Assembly (NCBI RefSeq): GCF_003001935.1
Contig: NZ_PVNG01000004.1
Coordinates: forward strand, 310,001-374,000
Source: Nonomuraea fuscirosea
Lineage (GTDB): Bacteria; Actinomycetota; Actinomycetes; Streptosporangiales; Streptosporangiaceae
Length of the DNA: 64,000 bases
Direction of reading: 5' to 3'
The notes below the pieces were generated by a model. It made no database searches. It was not told the DNA's origin and saw nothing but the letters and a program-made list of their open reading frames with translations. How positions within the stretch are numbered: position 1 is the stretch's first letter; every line of letters starts with the position of its first letter. The translations under genes were made by a program, and so were the position numbers. This document shows positions 17,407 through 25,142 of the stretch, in pieces.

Positions 17407-20400
17407 ATGTTCGTCGGCAGAATGGAGGAGCTCGCCCTCCTGCGCGCGGAACTGCGCGCGGCCGCCGCCGGGTCCGTCAGAAGAGTGGTGGTCGAAGGGC
17501 CGGAGGGCATCGGCAAGACCGCCCTCATCAACCACGCGCTCGACGGGGAGGCGGGCGCGCGGGTACTGATGGTCAGCGGCGAGGAGGACGAGCGGGAGCT
17601 CCCGCTGGGGATCGTCCGCCAACTCATCGCCGAGGCGACCCGGCTGAACACCCGGGCACCGGCCGGGACGGCGGCACGGCTGGACCCCGGGGCACCGGCC
17701 GGGGCGGCGGCGTCGATCAGCGGTCGGGGATCGGCGGCGGCAGTCGACACCGGACCGAGTGACACCCTGACACGGTCGGAGACGGGCGGGCCAGGTGTGT
17801 GCGCGGCCGGACTCGGTCCACGCGGTGTCGGAGTGGGTCCGTGTGGTGCCGGGGTGGGTGCACGCATGGCTGGGGTGGGTCCGTGGGCTGCTGCTGGGCA
17901 GGTGGTGTGCGATCTTGTGGGGCGGCTGGCGGGGCAGGGGCTTCTGGGTCTGGTCGTCGATGACGCGCAGTGGGTTGACCAGCCCTCGTTGCGGGCGTTG
18001 GGGTACGCCCTGAGACGGGTCCGGGCTGGGAAGGTCATCGTCCTGGTGGCCTGTCGGGATCTGGGCGGCGCGTGGCTGCCTGAAGGGCTGCGGCGGCTGC
18101 TCACCGGCGACGACGTGGTGCGTTTGACGCTGCGCGGCCTGAGCCCGGCCGATCTGATCGAAATTGCCTCAGATCGGCCGCCGGTGGCCATCCCTGAGGA
18201 CCTGATCGTGCCTAGTGGGCCGGACGCGACCATGCAGCTCCCTGGCGATCTGCCGGATCGTCAGGCCGCCGGCCACCAGCGTGGCGGGGCTCAGCGGGCG
18301 CGCAGGGTCCAGTCGAGCCACGAACGCACGGCCGCGCCAGCGGCAACAGCACAGTCGCGTGGCTGTGAGCGGGCCGTGCCACCGGGGACAGCGCACGCGG
18401 GCGGCGGCGCTGTCGCTGGGCCGGTGGGAAGGGCACAGGTGGGTTCTGGCAGGGCTGCTGTGTCGGGAGGGAAGGCGCGAGCTCCACAGCCGGGAGACGC
18501 GCCTGTCCCGGTGGGAACGGTCGGTGCGGGAGAGGTGGACGGGGTGGGTTTGCGGGGGAGCGTGGCTGTGGGGGAGAGGGGAGCGGGCGAGGGAGTCGAA
18601 CCGTGCGATGGAGGTGGGCGCGGCGCTGGGTTGGGGGAGGGGGCGGCAGTGAGGTTGTGGGAGCACAGTCGCGGCAATCCGTTGCACGCCCGAGCGCTGC
18701 TGGAGGTCGTGCCCCCGGCGGTGCTTCGCGATCCGTGGGCTCGGTTGCCGGCACCGGAGACGTACCGGCGGATCTTCGCCCGGCGACTGCGCTCCTGCAC
18801 GCCCGCGACCAGGCGGCTGGTGTCGGTGTGCGCGGTGCTGGGTGAGGAGTGTCCGCTGCATGTGGCGGTCACCGTCGCCGGGGAGGTCGGCAAGTCGCTC
18901 GACGGCTTGGAGGTAGATAAGCGACTTGACACCCTAGAGGGAGGCGAGCGGCTCGACGCCTTGGCAGTCGCTGAGCCTTCGGCTGCCATGGGCGTGGGTG
19001 AGCGGTTCGGTGCTTCAGGGGTGGGCGAGTCGGTTGACGCCCTGGAGGGAAGCAGGCGGCTTGATCCTCTGGAGGTGGGCGGGCGGTTCGGAGCCTTGGC
19101 GGTGGGCGAGCCGGTTGATTCGTCGGGGGCAGGCGGGCGGTTCGACGCTCTGGGGGTGCGGGAGTCGCTTGATGCCCTGGAGGAGGCCGTCGGGGCGGGG
19201 CTGTTGCGGGAGTTGCCCGGTCGGATGGTCGGGTTCGTCGAGCCGCTGGCGCGGGCGGCGGCGTACGACGGGATCGGGGCGGGGATGCGGGCGCGGCTGC
19301 ATCTGGCCGCTTCGCGGGTGACCGAGGACACCGGGGCGGCCCTGTGGCATCGTGCCGCCGCGGCCGACGGGCCGGACGAGGTGCTGGCCGAGGAGCTGGC
19401 CGGGTACGCGGCCAAGGCGGCGCAGCACGGGCTGTGGCAGGAGGCCGCCGCCCACCTCGACCTGGCCGCCGGGCTCACCGAGTCGGCCGCGTGCCGCGAC
19501 GAGTTGCGTACGGCCGTGCTGGAACACGTCCTCATCGGGGGCGACGTGCTCCGGGCGGCCGAGCTCGCCGCCGTGCGCAACGCCGATCCGCGCCCGGTAC
19601 GCCGGTACGTGCTGGGCCGGCTCGCGCTGGCCGCCGGGCGCTTCGATGAGGCGTCCGAGCTGCTGGCCGAGGCGTGGCGGCACGCGGAACCCGGTTTCGC
19701 CGCCGACGTGGCGGAGCAGCTGGCCTGGCTGCGGCTGGTCACGGGGGACCGTGCGGCGGCGGCGGACTGGGCCCGGCTGGCGATCGAGCAGCCCATCCAG
19801 GGCATGGCCGCCAGGCCGTACGACGTGCTGGCGCTGGCAGGGGCACCTTGCGCCGGCGCGCCGCCCGGCAGCCTCGCCGCGGCCGTCACGCTGCTGGCCC
19901 GCGACGAGCCCGGGCAGGCGCGCGCGATGCTCGGACGCGCCGCCGGGTCCGCCGCGCCGGCGCATCACCGGCTGCTGGCCACCGCGCTGCTCGCCGTCGC
20001 CGAACACGCCTGCGCCCGGTGGGACAAGGCGGCGGCCCACGCCGAGTACGCCTTCGCGCAGGCGGCGGCGCTCGGCCAGCGGTGGTTGCTGCCGTCCCTG
20101 GCAGCGGCCTGCGTGGCGCCACTGGCGGCGCTGGGCGAGCACGTACGGGCCCTGACCCACGCGACGGAGGCCGCGGCCACCGCCCGGAGGCTGGGACACG
20201 TGATGGGCGAGCGGCAGGCCGCCCTGGCCCTGGCGGTCCTGACCCCCGGCGAAGCACCACCCGCCGCCCACCTTCCGGCTCCCTCCACAGCATCCGGGAT
20301 GTACGGGGTGCCGGGAGCCGGTGGCGATCGAGAACCGGGCGGAGGGCCGGACGTGTTCGTGCCGGACGCGCGGCCCGCCCGGATCGAGGCGCTGGTCGCG

Positions 20401-21126
20401 GACGGGCGGCTGGAGGAGGCGGAGCGGGCGCTGGCCGCGTTCGACAGCGAAGGGACGCGGTACGACGCCGACCGGGCGTGGCAGAGCGGGGAAGTGGGTC
20501 GGCAGGGCGGTGAAGGGGTGCGGTGTGACGGTGAAGGGGCGTGGCGGGGCAGTGAAGAGGTGCGGTGTGACGGTGAAGGGGTGCGGTGTGACGGTGAAGA
20601 GGTGTGGCGGGGCAGTGCGGAGGCGCGGCGGGGTGAGGCCAGGAGGAGGGCTGAGCGGGCTCGGCTCCGTGGGTTGCTGCTGGCCGGGAGGAATGCGCCG
20701 GCCCAGGCGGAGGAGGCGTTCGTACGGGCGCTCTCACTGGTGGAGGCGGGAGTGTGTCCGCTGGAGGAGGCACGCGTGCTGCTGGACCTGGGCAGGCTGT
20801 TGCGCAGGACCGGGCGGCGGAAGGTGGCGGCCGAGCGGCTGGGAGCGGCGCGGGCGATCTCCGAGCGGCTGGGCGCCCGACCGCTGGCGGAGCGGTGTGG
20901 CAAGGAGCTGGAGGCGTGCGGGATGGAGCCGCCCGCCACGGCCCGGCTCGGTCTCACTCCGCAGGAGCTGAGCACCGCCACGCTGGTGGCCGGCGGGCTG
21001 ACGAACCGGCAGATCGCCAGGGAGCTGCTCATCAGCGTCAAGACCGTCGAGTACCACATCGGCAAGATCTACACCAAGCTCGGGATCAGCTCCCGGGTGG
21101 CGCTGGCCGCGAAGCTGGCGGTCTGA
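17407..21126 (+). CDS. Giant LuxR-family regulator (LAL type) with internal repeat expansions
   Basis: The 1239-residue protein has the LAL layout: an AAA+ ATPase domain (Walker A GPEGIGKT at 31-38; Walker B LVVDDAQW with Asp185/186), a TPR-like middle, and a C-terminal LuxR HTH (LTPQELSTATLVAGGLTNRQ and following, about 1183-1236). It should be an ATP-regulated transcription activator. GGAGGGAG before ATG 17407 supports the start. Its length exceeds typical LALs (about 900-1000 residues) because of added in-frame sequence: a Gly/Ala repeat (17803-17886), an insert of about 150 residues (about 18190-18650) containing an antisense copy of its own HTH segment, eleven nonapeptides (18880-19176) and seven heptapeptides (20491-20637). 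The reading frame stays open throughout. Whether it is functional is unclear. Confidence 0.88.
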   Translation: MFVGRMEELALLRAELRAAAAGSVRRVVVEGPEGIGKTALINHALDGEAGARVLMVSGEEDERELPLGIVRQLIAEATRLNTRAPAGTAARLDPGAPAGAAASISGRGSAAAVDTGPSDTLTRSETGGPGVCAAGLGPRGVGVGPCGAGVGARMAGVGPWAAAGQVVCDLVGRLAGQGLLGLVVDDAQWVDQPSLRALGYALRRVRAGKVIVLVACRDLGGAWLPEGLRRLLTGDDVVRLTLRGLSPADLIEIASDRPPVAIPEDLIVPSGPDATMQLPGDLPDRQAAGHQRGGAQRARRVQSSHERTAAPAATAQSRGCERAVPPGTAHAGGGAVAGPVGRAQVGSGRAAVSGGKARAPQPGDAPVPVGTVGAGEVDGVGLRGSVAVGERGAGEGVEPCDGGGRGAGLGEGAAVRLWEHSRGNPLHARALLEVVPPAVLRDPWARLPAPETYRRIFARRLRSCTPATRRLVSVCAVLGEECPLHVAVTVAGEVGKSLDGLEVDKRLDTLEGGERLDALAVAEPSAAMGVGERFGASGVGESVDALEGSRRLDPLEVGGRFGALAVGEPVDSSGAGGRFDALGVRESLDALEEAVGAGLLRELPGRMVGFVEPLARAAAYDGIGAGMRARLHLAASRVTEDTGAALWHRAAAADGPDEVLAEELAGYAAKAAQHGLWQEAAAHLDLAAGLTESAACRDELRTAVLEHVLIGGDVLRAAELAAVRNADPRPVRRYVLGRLALAAGRFDEASELLAEAWRHAEPGFAADVAEQLAWLRLVTGDRAAAADWARLAIEQPIQGMAARPYDVLALAGAPCAGAPPGSLAAAVTLLARDEPGQARAMLGRAAGSAAPAHHRLLATALLAVAEHACARWDKAAAHAEYAFAQAAALGQRWLLPSLAAACVAPLAALGEHVRALTHATEAAATARRLGHVMGERQAALALAVLTPGEAPPAAHLPAPSTASGMYGVPGAGGDREPGGGPDVFVPDARPARIEALVADGRLEEAERALAAFDSEGTRYDADRAWQSGEVGRQGGEGVRCDGEGAWRGSEEVRCDGEGVRCDGEEVWRGSAEARRGEARRRAERARLRGLLLAGRNAPAQAEEAFVRALSLVEAGVCPLEEARVLLDLGRLLRRTGRRKVAAERLGAARAISERLGARPLAERCGKELEACGMEPPATARLGLTPQELSTATLVAGGLTNRQIARELLISVKTVEYHIGKIYTKLGISSRVALAAKLAV
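17803..17886 (+). repeat. 21-bp coding minisatellite (4 units) in the LAL gene
   Basis: Four heptapeptides AAGLGPR, GVGVGPC, GAGVGAR and MAGVGPW lie just before the sequence that resumes the ATPase domain. Confidence 0.75.
18234..18294 (-). repeat. Antisense copy of the LAL HTH-coding segment (inverted repeat arm 1)
   Basis: Read on the minus strand these 61 bp match 20968-21028 of the same gene at 58 of 61 positions and translate to LSPATLVAGGLTIRQIAREL. Similarity stops abruptly at both ends. On the plus strand the segment is read through as part of the LAL protein. Confidence 0.9.
18880..19176 (+). repeat. 27-bp coding minisatellite (11 units) in the LAL gene
   Basis: Eleven consecutive nonapeptides fit a consensus near LEVGERLDA, for example LEGGERLDA, LEVGGRFGA and LGVRESLDA, without a break in register. 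Confidence 0.9.
20491..20637 (+). repeat. 21-bp coding minisatellite (7 units) in the LAL gene
   Basis: Seven heptapeptides run in register: EVGRQGG, EGVRCDG, EGAWRGS, EEVRCDG, EGVRCDG, EEVWRGS, AEARRGE. Two units are identical at protein level. Confidence 0.85.
20968..21028 (+). repeat. HTH-coding segment, inverted repeat arm 2
   Basis: This is the sense copy inside the C-terminal LuxR HTH. It pairs with 18234-18294, with 2673 bp between the arms. Confidence 0.9.
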
Positions 21127-21491
21127 GCCGGCCCGAGACAGGCCCGGGACCGCACGAGGACAGGGGATAAGACTAGGCGCGGGACGAGGACCGCACCGGG
21201 ACCCCACTGAGCAGGGGACCGCAACCAAAACCGCACAACAAAACGCACCAGAACCGCATCGGGACCGGGGATCGGGCCCGGGACGAGGATCGCGTCGGGA
21301 GCGCGTCGGGACCGGCCCCGGTGGGTGATGGGAGAGTTACGGAGAGGGAGGTGACATCGCGGATCCGGATCGGCCACCCGGCCGATGCCTTGATCGGAAC
21401 CGCATGATCATGAAAGAATTCTTTGACGGGTGTATATCCGGATGTTGGGGGTCGTGGCCCATGATCCGCGAGCCGATCGAGCGGCCTTAGG
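21127..21491. other. 365-bp intergenic region with degenerate GGGACCG-type repeats
   Basis: No gene is supported. The left part holds drifting copies of GGGACGAGGACCGCACCGGG-like sequence (around 21180 and 21280). The right part is AT-richer and holds TTGACG (21422) and TATCCGGAT, but no -10 box at a normal spacing, so no promoter is called for the terpene synthase gene. Confidence 0.4.
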
Positions 21492-22355
21492 ATGCCGGAC
21501 GAGCTGGACGAGGCGTTCGAGCTCGGAAAGACATGCGCAACGGCCGCCGAGTGCGGCAGGGACCTGCAGCGATGCGCGCAGATGTACACCGGGCTGTTCC
21601 CGCAGGCCGTCTTCGGCACGGAGTTCTTCCACGACCTGACCCTGGCCAGCGCGTTCGGCTCGCCCTGGGCCGGCGCGGGCCGGCTGCGGGTGGTCAACCG
21701 GGCCGCCCTGTGGGTGCTGGCCGTGGACCGGCACGTCGAGTACACCGCGACCACCCGCGCGCAGGTCGATCGCATGACCCGAGAATGCCTGTCCGTCGCC
21801 GAGGGGGCCGTGCCGCGCACGGCCCTCACGCGTTTCCTGGCCGACCTGCGCGACGAGATGGCGACGGCGGGGGAGTTCGAGCGCCTGCAGCGGGTCTGGC
21901 GCGACCAGCTCGCCGACATGCTGGTGGCGATGACGACGGCCTGGGAGTGGCGGGAGCGGCGCGCCGTCCCGACGCTCGCCCGCTACGTCGACAACGCCGA
22001 CTGCAGGGGCTCCAGCTTTGTCGATCTGTCGCACTGGATCTACGTGGCCGACGACTGGTCGAAGGCGCATCTGGACGATCTGCGCGCCGCGAGCAGGCAG
22101 GTGCAGCGCTACCTGCACCTGCTCGGCGACGTCGTCTCCTACCGCAGGGACATGAGCTGGGGCGATCTCAACGTGCTGGCGCTCGGCGTGGAGCGTACGG
22201 AGGTGACGGACGCGATGACGGAGCTGGCCGGCGAGGCGTGTGAGCTCATCGAACGGCTCCGCCCGCACAGCCCGAGGACCGCCTCCTACCTGCGCAGACA
22301 GATCGGATTCAGCGCGGGTTACACCGGAGTTTCGGGCTTTCGGCGGGTGCCGTAA
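21492..22355 (+). CDS. Class I terpene synthase family protein
   Basis: The 287-residue all-helical protein matches bacterial class I terpene cyclases. An acidic motif AVDRHVEY (Asp79, Glu83) sits where the Mg-binding Asp-rich motif is expected; RYVDNAD and the FVDLSHWIY segment resemble conserved helices of the actinobacterial subgroup; LGDVVSYRRDMSWGDLN holds the NSE-triad position. In that triad (Nxxx[S/T]xxx[E/D]) the Asn is replaced by Gly212, while Ser216 and Asp220 remain. It probably cyclises a prenyl diphosphate; the product cannot be read. The ATG has a poor ribosome binding site. CvnD follows 258 bp downstream. Confidence 0.72.
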   Translation: MPDELDEAFELGKTCATAAECGRDLQRCAQMYTGLFPQAVFGTEFFHDLTLASAFGSPWAGAGRLRVVNRAALWVLAVDRHVEYTATTRAQVDRMTRECLSVAEGAVPRTALTRFLADLRDEMATAGEFERLQRVWRDQLADMLVAMTTAWEWRERRAVPTLARYVDNADCRGSSFVDLSHWIYVADDWSKAHLDDLRAASRQVQRYLHLLGDVVSYRRDMSWGDLNVLALGVERTEVTDAMTELAGEACELIERLRPHSPRTASYLRRQIGFSAGYTGVSGFRRVP

Positions 22356-22469
22356 CGGCCTCGTCTGAATCCATGACAGACAAACTTGACTGTTACTCTG
22401 TTAAGGCCGCGAATAACGGGGCGCTGGACGACAAACCGTGTCATTTTGTTTCTTGTAAAAGATTGCGGC

Positions 22470-22498
22470 TTGAGTGGAAAATGTGGCGTTGCTAGGGT
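22470..22498 (+). promoter_or_regulatory. Sigma-70-type promoter upstream of cvnD
   Basis: TTGAGT (22470-22475) and TAGGGT (22493-22498) are 17 bp apart, about 105 nt before the cvnD start. The surrounding 120 bp are AT-rich for this genome. Confidence 0.6.
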
Positions 22499-22613
22499 GT
22501 CTCGATGCCAGGCATGTGGATCAGCCTTCTCAACGCGCCTTGACAGGTACCACTGACCACGGCACCTCAGGGGCGGGGTTGCGCATGCGCGGGATAGGTA
22601 CGGGCGGTGCTGG

Positions 22614-23207
22614 ATGGAAGTCGGTCGCACAGACCGTTGGCGGCTGCCGACAGCGATCAAGATTCTGATCGCGGGCGGCTTCGGCGCGGGCAAGACCACG
22701 ATGGTCGGCGCCGTGTCCGAAACGCGGCCTCTGCGAACAGAGGAGGCCCTGACCCAGGTCGGAACGCACATCGACGACTTATCAGGAGTCGAACGCAAGC
22801 TCACCACCACCGTGGCCATGGACTTCGGCCGCATCACGATGGCCAACGACTACATGCTCTACCTGTTCGGCACCCCGGGGCAGGAGCGGTTCTGGTTCGT
22901 GTGGGACGAGCTGGCCATGGGGGCGCTGGGCGCCGTCGTGCTGGCCGACACCCGGCGCCTCGACGACTGCTTCCCGGCCGTCGACTACTTCGAGAAGCGC
23001 GGCCAGCCGTTCATCGTGGCGCTCAACTGCTTCGACGGCACCAGCCCCTTCACGGTAGGCGAGGTGCGCTCGGCGATCGGCCTGGAGCCGGACATCCCCA
23101 TCGTACGCTGCGACGCGCGCCGCAAGGACTCCGGCAGGGAGGTGCTCATCACCCTGGTCGAGCACGCGATGCGCAGAGGAGTCAGTCCCGTCGGGACCAT
23201 GTCGTGA
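22614..23207 (+). CDS. CvnD-family GTP-binding protein (orphan)
   Basis: The 197-residue small GTPase has the P-loop AGGFGAGKTT, a switch region with TTVAMDFGRI, the G3 motif FGTPGQERF, and ALNCFD in the G4 position. This is the CvnD signature of actinobacterial conservons, where the GTPase normally works downstream of a CvnA sensor kinase with CvnB (roadblock) and CvnC (DUF742). None of cvnA, cvnB or cvnC is in the window. The upstream neighbour is a terpene synthase; some conservons are followed by P450 or terpene genes. GGGCGG precedes the ATG. Confidence 0.93.
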   Translation: MEVGRTDRWRLPTAIKILIAGGFGAGKTTMVGAVSETRPLRTEEALTQVGTHIDDLSGVERKLTTTVAMDFGRITMANDYMLYLFGTPGQERFWFVWDELAMGALGAVVLADTRRLDDCFPAVDYFEKRGQPFIVALNCFDGTSPFTVGEVRSAIGLEPDIPIVRCDARRKDSGREVLITLVEHAMRRGVSPVGTMS

Positions 23208-23218
23208 CCATGACCGGC

Positions 23219-23224
23219 TACCTT
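23219..23224 (+). promoter_or_regulatory. -10 box of a leaderless promoter
   Basis: TACCTT ends exactly 6 nt before the ATG at 23231, only a few bases after the cvnD stop. Confidence 0.5.
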
Positions 23225-23230
23225 TGACCG

Positions 23231-23707
23231 ATGGAGGAGATCGACCGCCGGATCGTCACGCTGCTGGCCCGTGACGGCCGGATGAGCTTCACCGACCTGG
23301 CCAGGGAGACCGGGCTCTCGGTCTCAGCGGTTCACCAGCGCGTACGCCGGCTGGAGAAGCGGGGAGTGGTCCGCGGATACGCCGCGATCGTCGACCACGA
23401 CGCGGTGGGGCTGCCGCTGACCGCCTTCGTGTCGATCAAGCCGATCGACCCGGCAGCGCCCGACGACGCCCCCGAGCGGCTGGCCCACCTGGCCGCCATC
23501 GAGGCGTGCCACAGCGTGGCCGGCGACGAGAGCTACATCCTCAAGGTGCGGGTGGCCTCGCCGGTGGCGCTGGAGGACCTGCTGCAGCAGATCCGCGCCT
23601 CGGCCAACGTCTCGACCCGCACCACGGTCGTGCTGAGCACCCCGTACGAGCACCGCGCCCCCGCCGTCGCCGGCGAACCCGCGCCCGCCCCCGAGGGCCA
23701 GGCCTGA
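23231..23707 (+). CDS. Lrp/AsnC family transcriptional regulator
   Basis: The 158-residue regulator starts directly with the HTH (EEIDRRIVTLLARDGRMSF, LSVSAVHQRVRRLEKRG) and continues with the RAM effector domain (LPLTAFVSIKP, HSVAGDESYILKVRV). It likely senses an amino acid. The C-terminus has an extra Ala/Pro tail. It has its own leaderless promoter and lies convergent to the ROK gene (11-nt gap). Target genes are not evident. Confidence 0.93.
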   Translation: MEEIDRRIVTLLARDGRMSFTDLARETGLSVSAVHQRVRRLEKRGVVRGYAAIVDHDAVGLPLTAFVSIKPIDPAAPDDAPERLAHLAAIEACHSVAGDESYILKVRVASPVALEDLLQQIRASANVSTRTTVVLSTPYEHRAPAVAGEPAPAPEGQA

Positions 23708-23718
23708 GCGGCGATCGC

Positions 23719-24918
23719 TCAGCCCCCGATCCCGGCCACGCCGAACACCTCGTCGCGTACGGCGGCCAGGGCCAGCTCCAGGGCTCCGGCCAGCACCGGG
23801 TTGCCCTCGACGCTGGACAGGCGGACCTTGGGGCGGGGGATGGTGAGCGCGTGCAGCTCCTGCTCGACCAGCTCGCGCAGCGGCTCGCCGCCGGGCAGCA
23901 CGACGCCGCCGGTCAGCACGATCAGCTCGGGGTCGACGACCGAGGTGATCGCCGCCAGGCCCACGGCCAGGCGGGCGGCGACGTCGCGCAGCCCCGCCCT
24001 GGCGTCCTCGGCCTTCTGCCCGGTGCCCGCCGCCGCCCGTACGGCACTCGCGACGGCCTGACGGAAGTCGCCGCCGCGCACGCCGTACGAGCGCAGCAGC
24101 TTCAGCACGGCGGGCCCGCCGCTGAGGGCCTGGAAGCCGTGGTTGGCGTAGCGGCCGGACTCGCGTGCCGTCGGCGCGCCGGGGATCGGCATGTAGCCCA
24201 CCTCGCCGGCCCCGCCCGTGGCGCCCCTGTGCATCCGGCCGTCCAGCACGACGGCGCAGCCGATGCCGCTGTCGGCCCACAGCAGCACGAAGTCGCGGTG
24301 GCCGCGGGCCGCGCCGTGCGCGCGCTCGGCCGCCGCGACCAGGTTGACGTCGTTCTCCACGGCCACGGGCACGCCGAGGCCGGCGCTGAGCGCGGGCACC
24401 AGGCCGGGCAGCTGCCAGCCCGGCACGTCCTCGGCGGCGGCGTACCCGAGCCTGCCGGTGGAGGGGTCGACGGCGGCCTGCACGCCGATCACCACCCGGC
24501 TCAGCGGGCCGGGCGCGTCGGTGCCGCGCAGCGCGGCCTGCAGCCGCTCGACCAGGTCGCCGCGCGGGCGGCCCGGGGTGGGCAGCACGTGCTCGCCGAC
24601 CACCGTGCCGGTCAGGTCGGCCACCGTGGCCTCGATCCGCCCCGGGGTGACGTCGAGCGCGCCCACGTACGCCGCCGCGGGGTTGATCCGGTAGACCTCG
24701 GCCGTACGGCCGGGCAGGCCCTCCCTGACGCCGTCCAGCACGACCAGGCCCGCCCGCCGGAGGCGGAGCAGGAGCTGGGAGGCGGTGGGCTTGGACAGCC
24801 CCGTCAGCGCGCCGATCTCGGGACGGGTCAGGGGGCCCCGCTCGATGAGGGCGCGCAGGGCGGCGCGATCATTGATGGCGCGTAGCAGACTGGGAGTCCC
24901 CGGGACCGGGCCGCTCAC
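23719..24918 (-). CDS. ROK family transcriptional regulator
   Basis: The 399-residue protein has an N-terminal winged helix (RALIERGPLTRPEIGALTGL, then KPTASQLLLRLRRAG) and a ROK sugar-kinase-like domain (VVIGVQAAVDPSTG, VAVENDVNLVAAAE, GATGGAGEVGYMPI, VVDPELIVLTGG). The CxCGxxGCxE zinc motif usual after GEVGYMP is absent here; the region reads PGAPTARESGRYANHG. It probably represses a sugar-utilisation gene or itself. AAGGAG precedes the GTG start. A perfect 19-bp palindrome and a promoter lie immediately upstream. No sugar genes are adjacent. Confidence 0.92.
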   Translation of the reverse strand: MSGPVPGTPSLLRAINDRAALRALIERGPLTRPEIGALTGLSKPTASQLLLRLRRAGLVVLDGVREGLPGRTAEVYRINPAAAYVGALDVTPGRIEATVADLTGTVVGEHVLPTPGRPRGDLVERLQAALRGTDAPGPLSRVVIGVQAAVDPSTGRLGYAAAEDVPGWQLPGLVPALSAGLGVPVAVENDVNLVAAAERAHGAARGHRDFVLLWADSGIGCAVVLDGRMHRGATGGAGEVGYMPIPGAPTARESGRYANHGFQALSGGPAVLKLLRSYGVRGGDFRQAVASAVRAAAGTGQKAEDARAGLRDVAARLAVGLAAITSVVDPELIVLTGGVVLPGGEPLRELVEQELHALTIPRPKVRLSSVEGNPVLAGALELALAAVRDEVFGVAGIGG

Positions 24919-24938
24919 GGCATGTCTCCTTCATCGTT

Positions 24939-24957
24939 GTTAGGAAACTTTCCTAAC
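24939..24957. promoter_or_regulatory. ROK operator (19-bp perfect palindrome)
   Basis: GTTAGGAAA-C-TTTCCTAAC is a perfect inverted repeat with 9-bp arms, placed just downstream of the ROK gene's own -10 box. Binding there would block transcription. The form matches NagC/XylR-like ROK operators. Confidence 0.75.
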
Positions 24958-24964
24958 TAATGTG

Positions 24965-24994
24965 ACGATAGGAAGAGCCGTGGGCGCGGGTCAA
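24965..24994 (-). promoter_or_regulatory. Sigma-70 promoter of the ROK gene
   Basis: On the minus strand TTGACC and TATCGT are 18 bp apart, and the operator begins 7 bp after the -10 box. Confidence 0.6.
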
Positions 24995-25025
24995 GGGGCG
25001 CGACCAAGACGTGACCAGGGCTGAG

Positions 25026-25047
25026 GAAAGCTTCGGCAAGCCCGGGG
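25026..25047. promoter_or_regulatory. Degenerate RAE-like inverted repeat upstream of helR
   Basis: GCTT-CG-GCAAGCCC resembles the rifamycin-associated element known upstream of rifamycin-resistance genes and helR (as I recall it, a GGGGCTTGC / GCAAGCCCC dyad). Only the right half matches well (8 of 9). It lies about 100 bp before the helR coding sequence. Confidence 0.3.
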
Positions 25048-25142
25048 AAGGTCAGGAAGGGGGAAAGCGATGAGAGTGCCTCGACAGGCATGCTAATGTC
25101 GTCGTTTGTCGTAACAACAAGCAGAATGGCCCGGAGTGTCCC

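Noticed and set aside
18291..19889. 532-codon minus-strand frame antisense to the LAL gene
   Set aside because: Ser/Ala/Pro-rich sequence without domain signal; typical antisense frame in GC-rich DNA. It does not cover the inverted HTH copy, which ends at 18294.
22474..22668. Small plus-strand frame upstream of cvnD
   Set aside because: It begins inside the predicted promoter, before its start site, and overlaps cvnD; no conservation was recognised.
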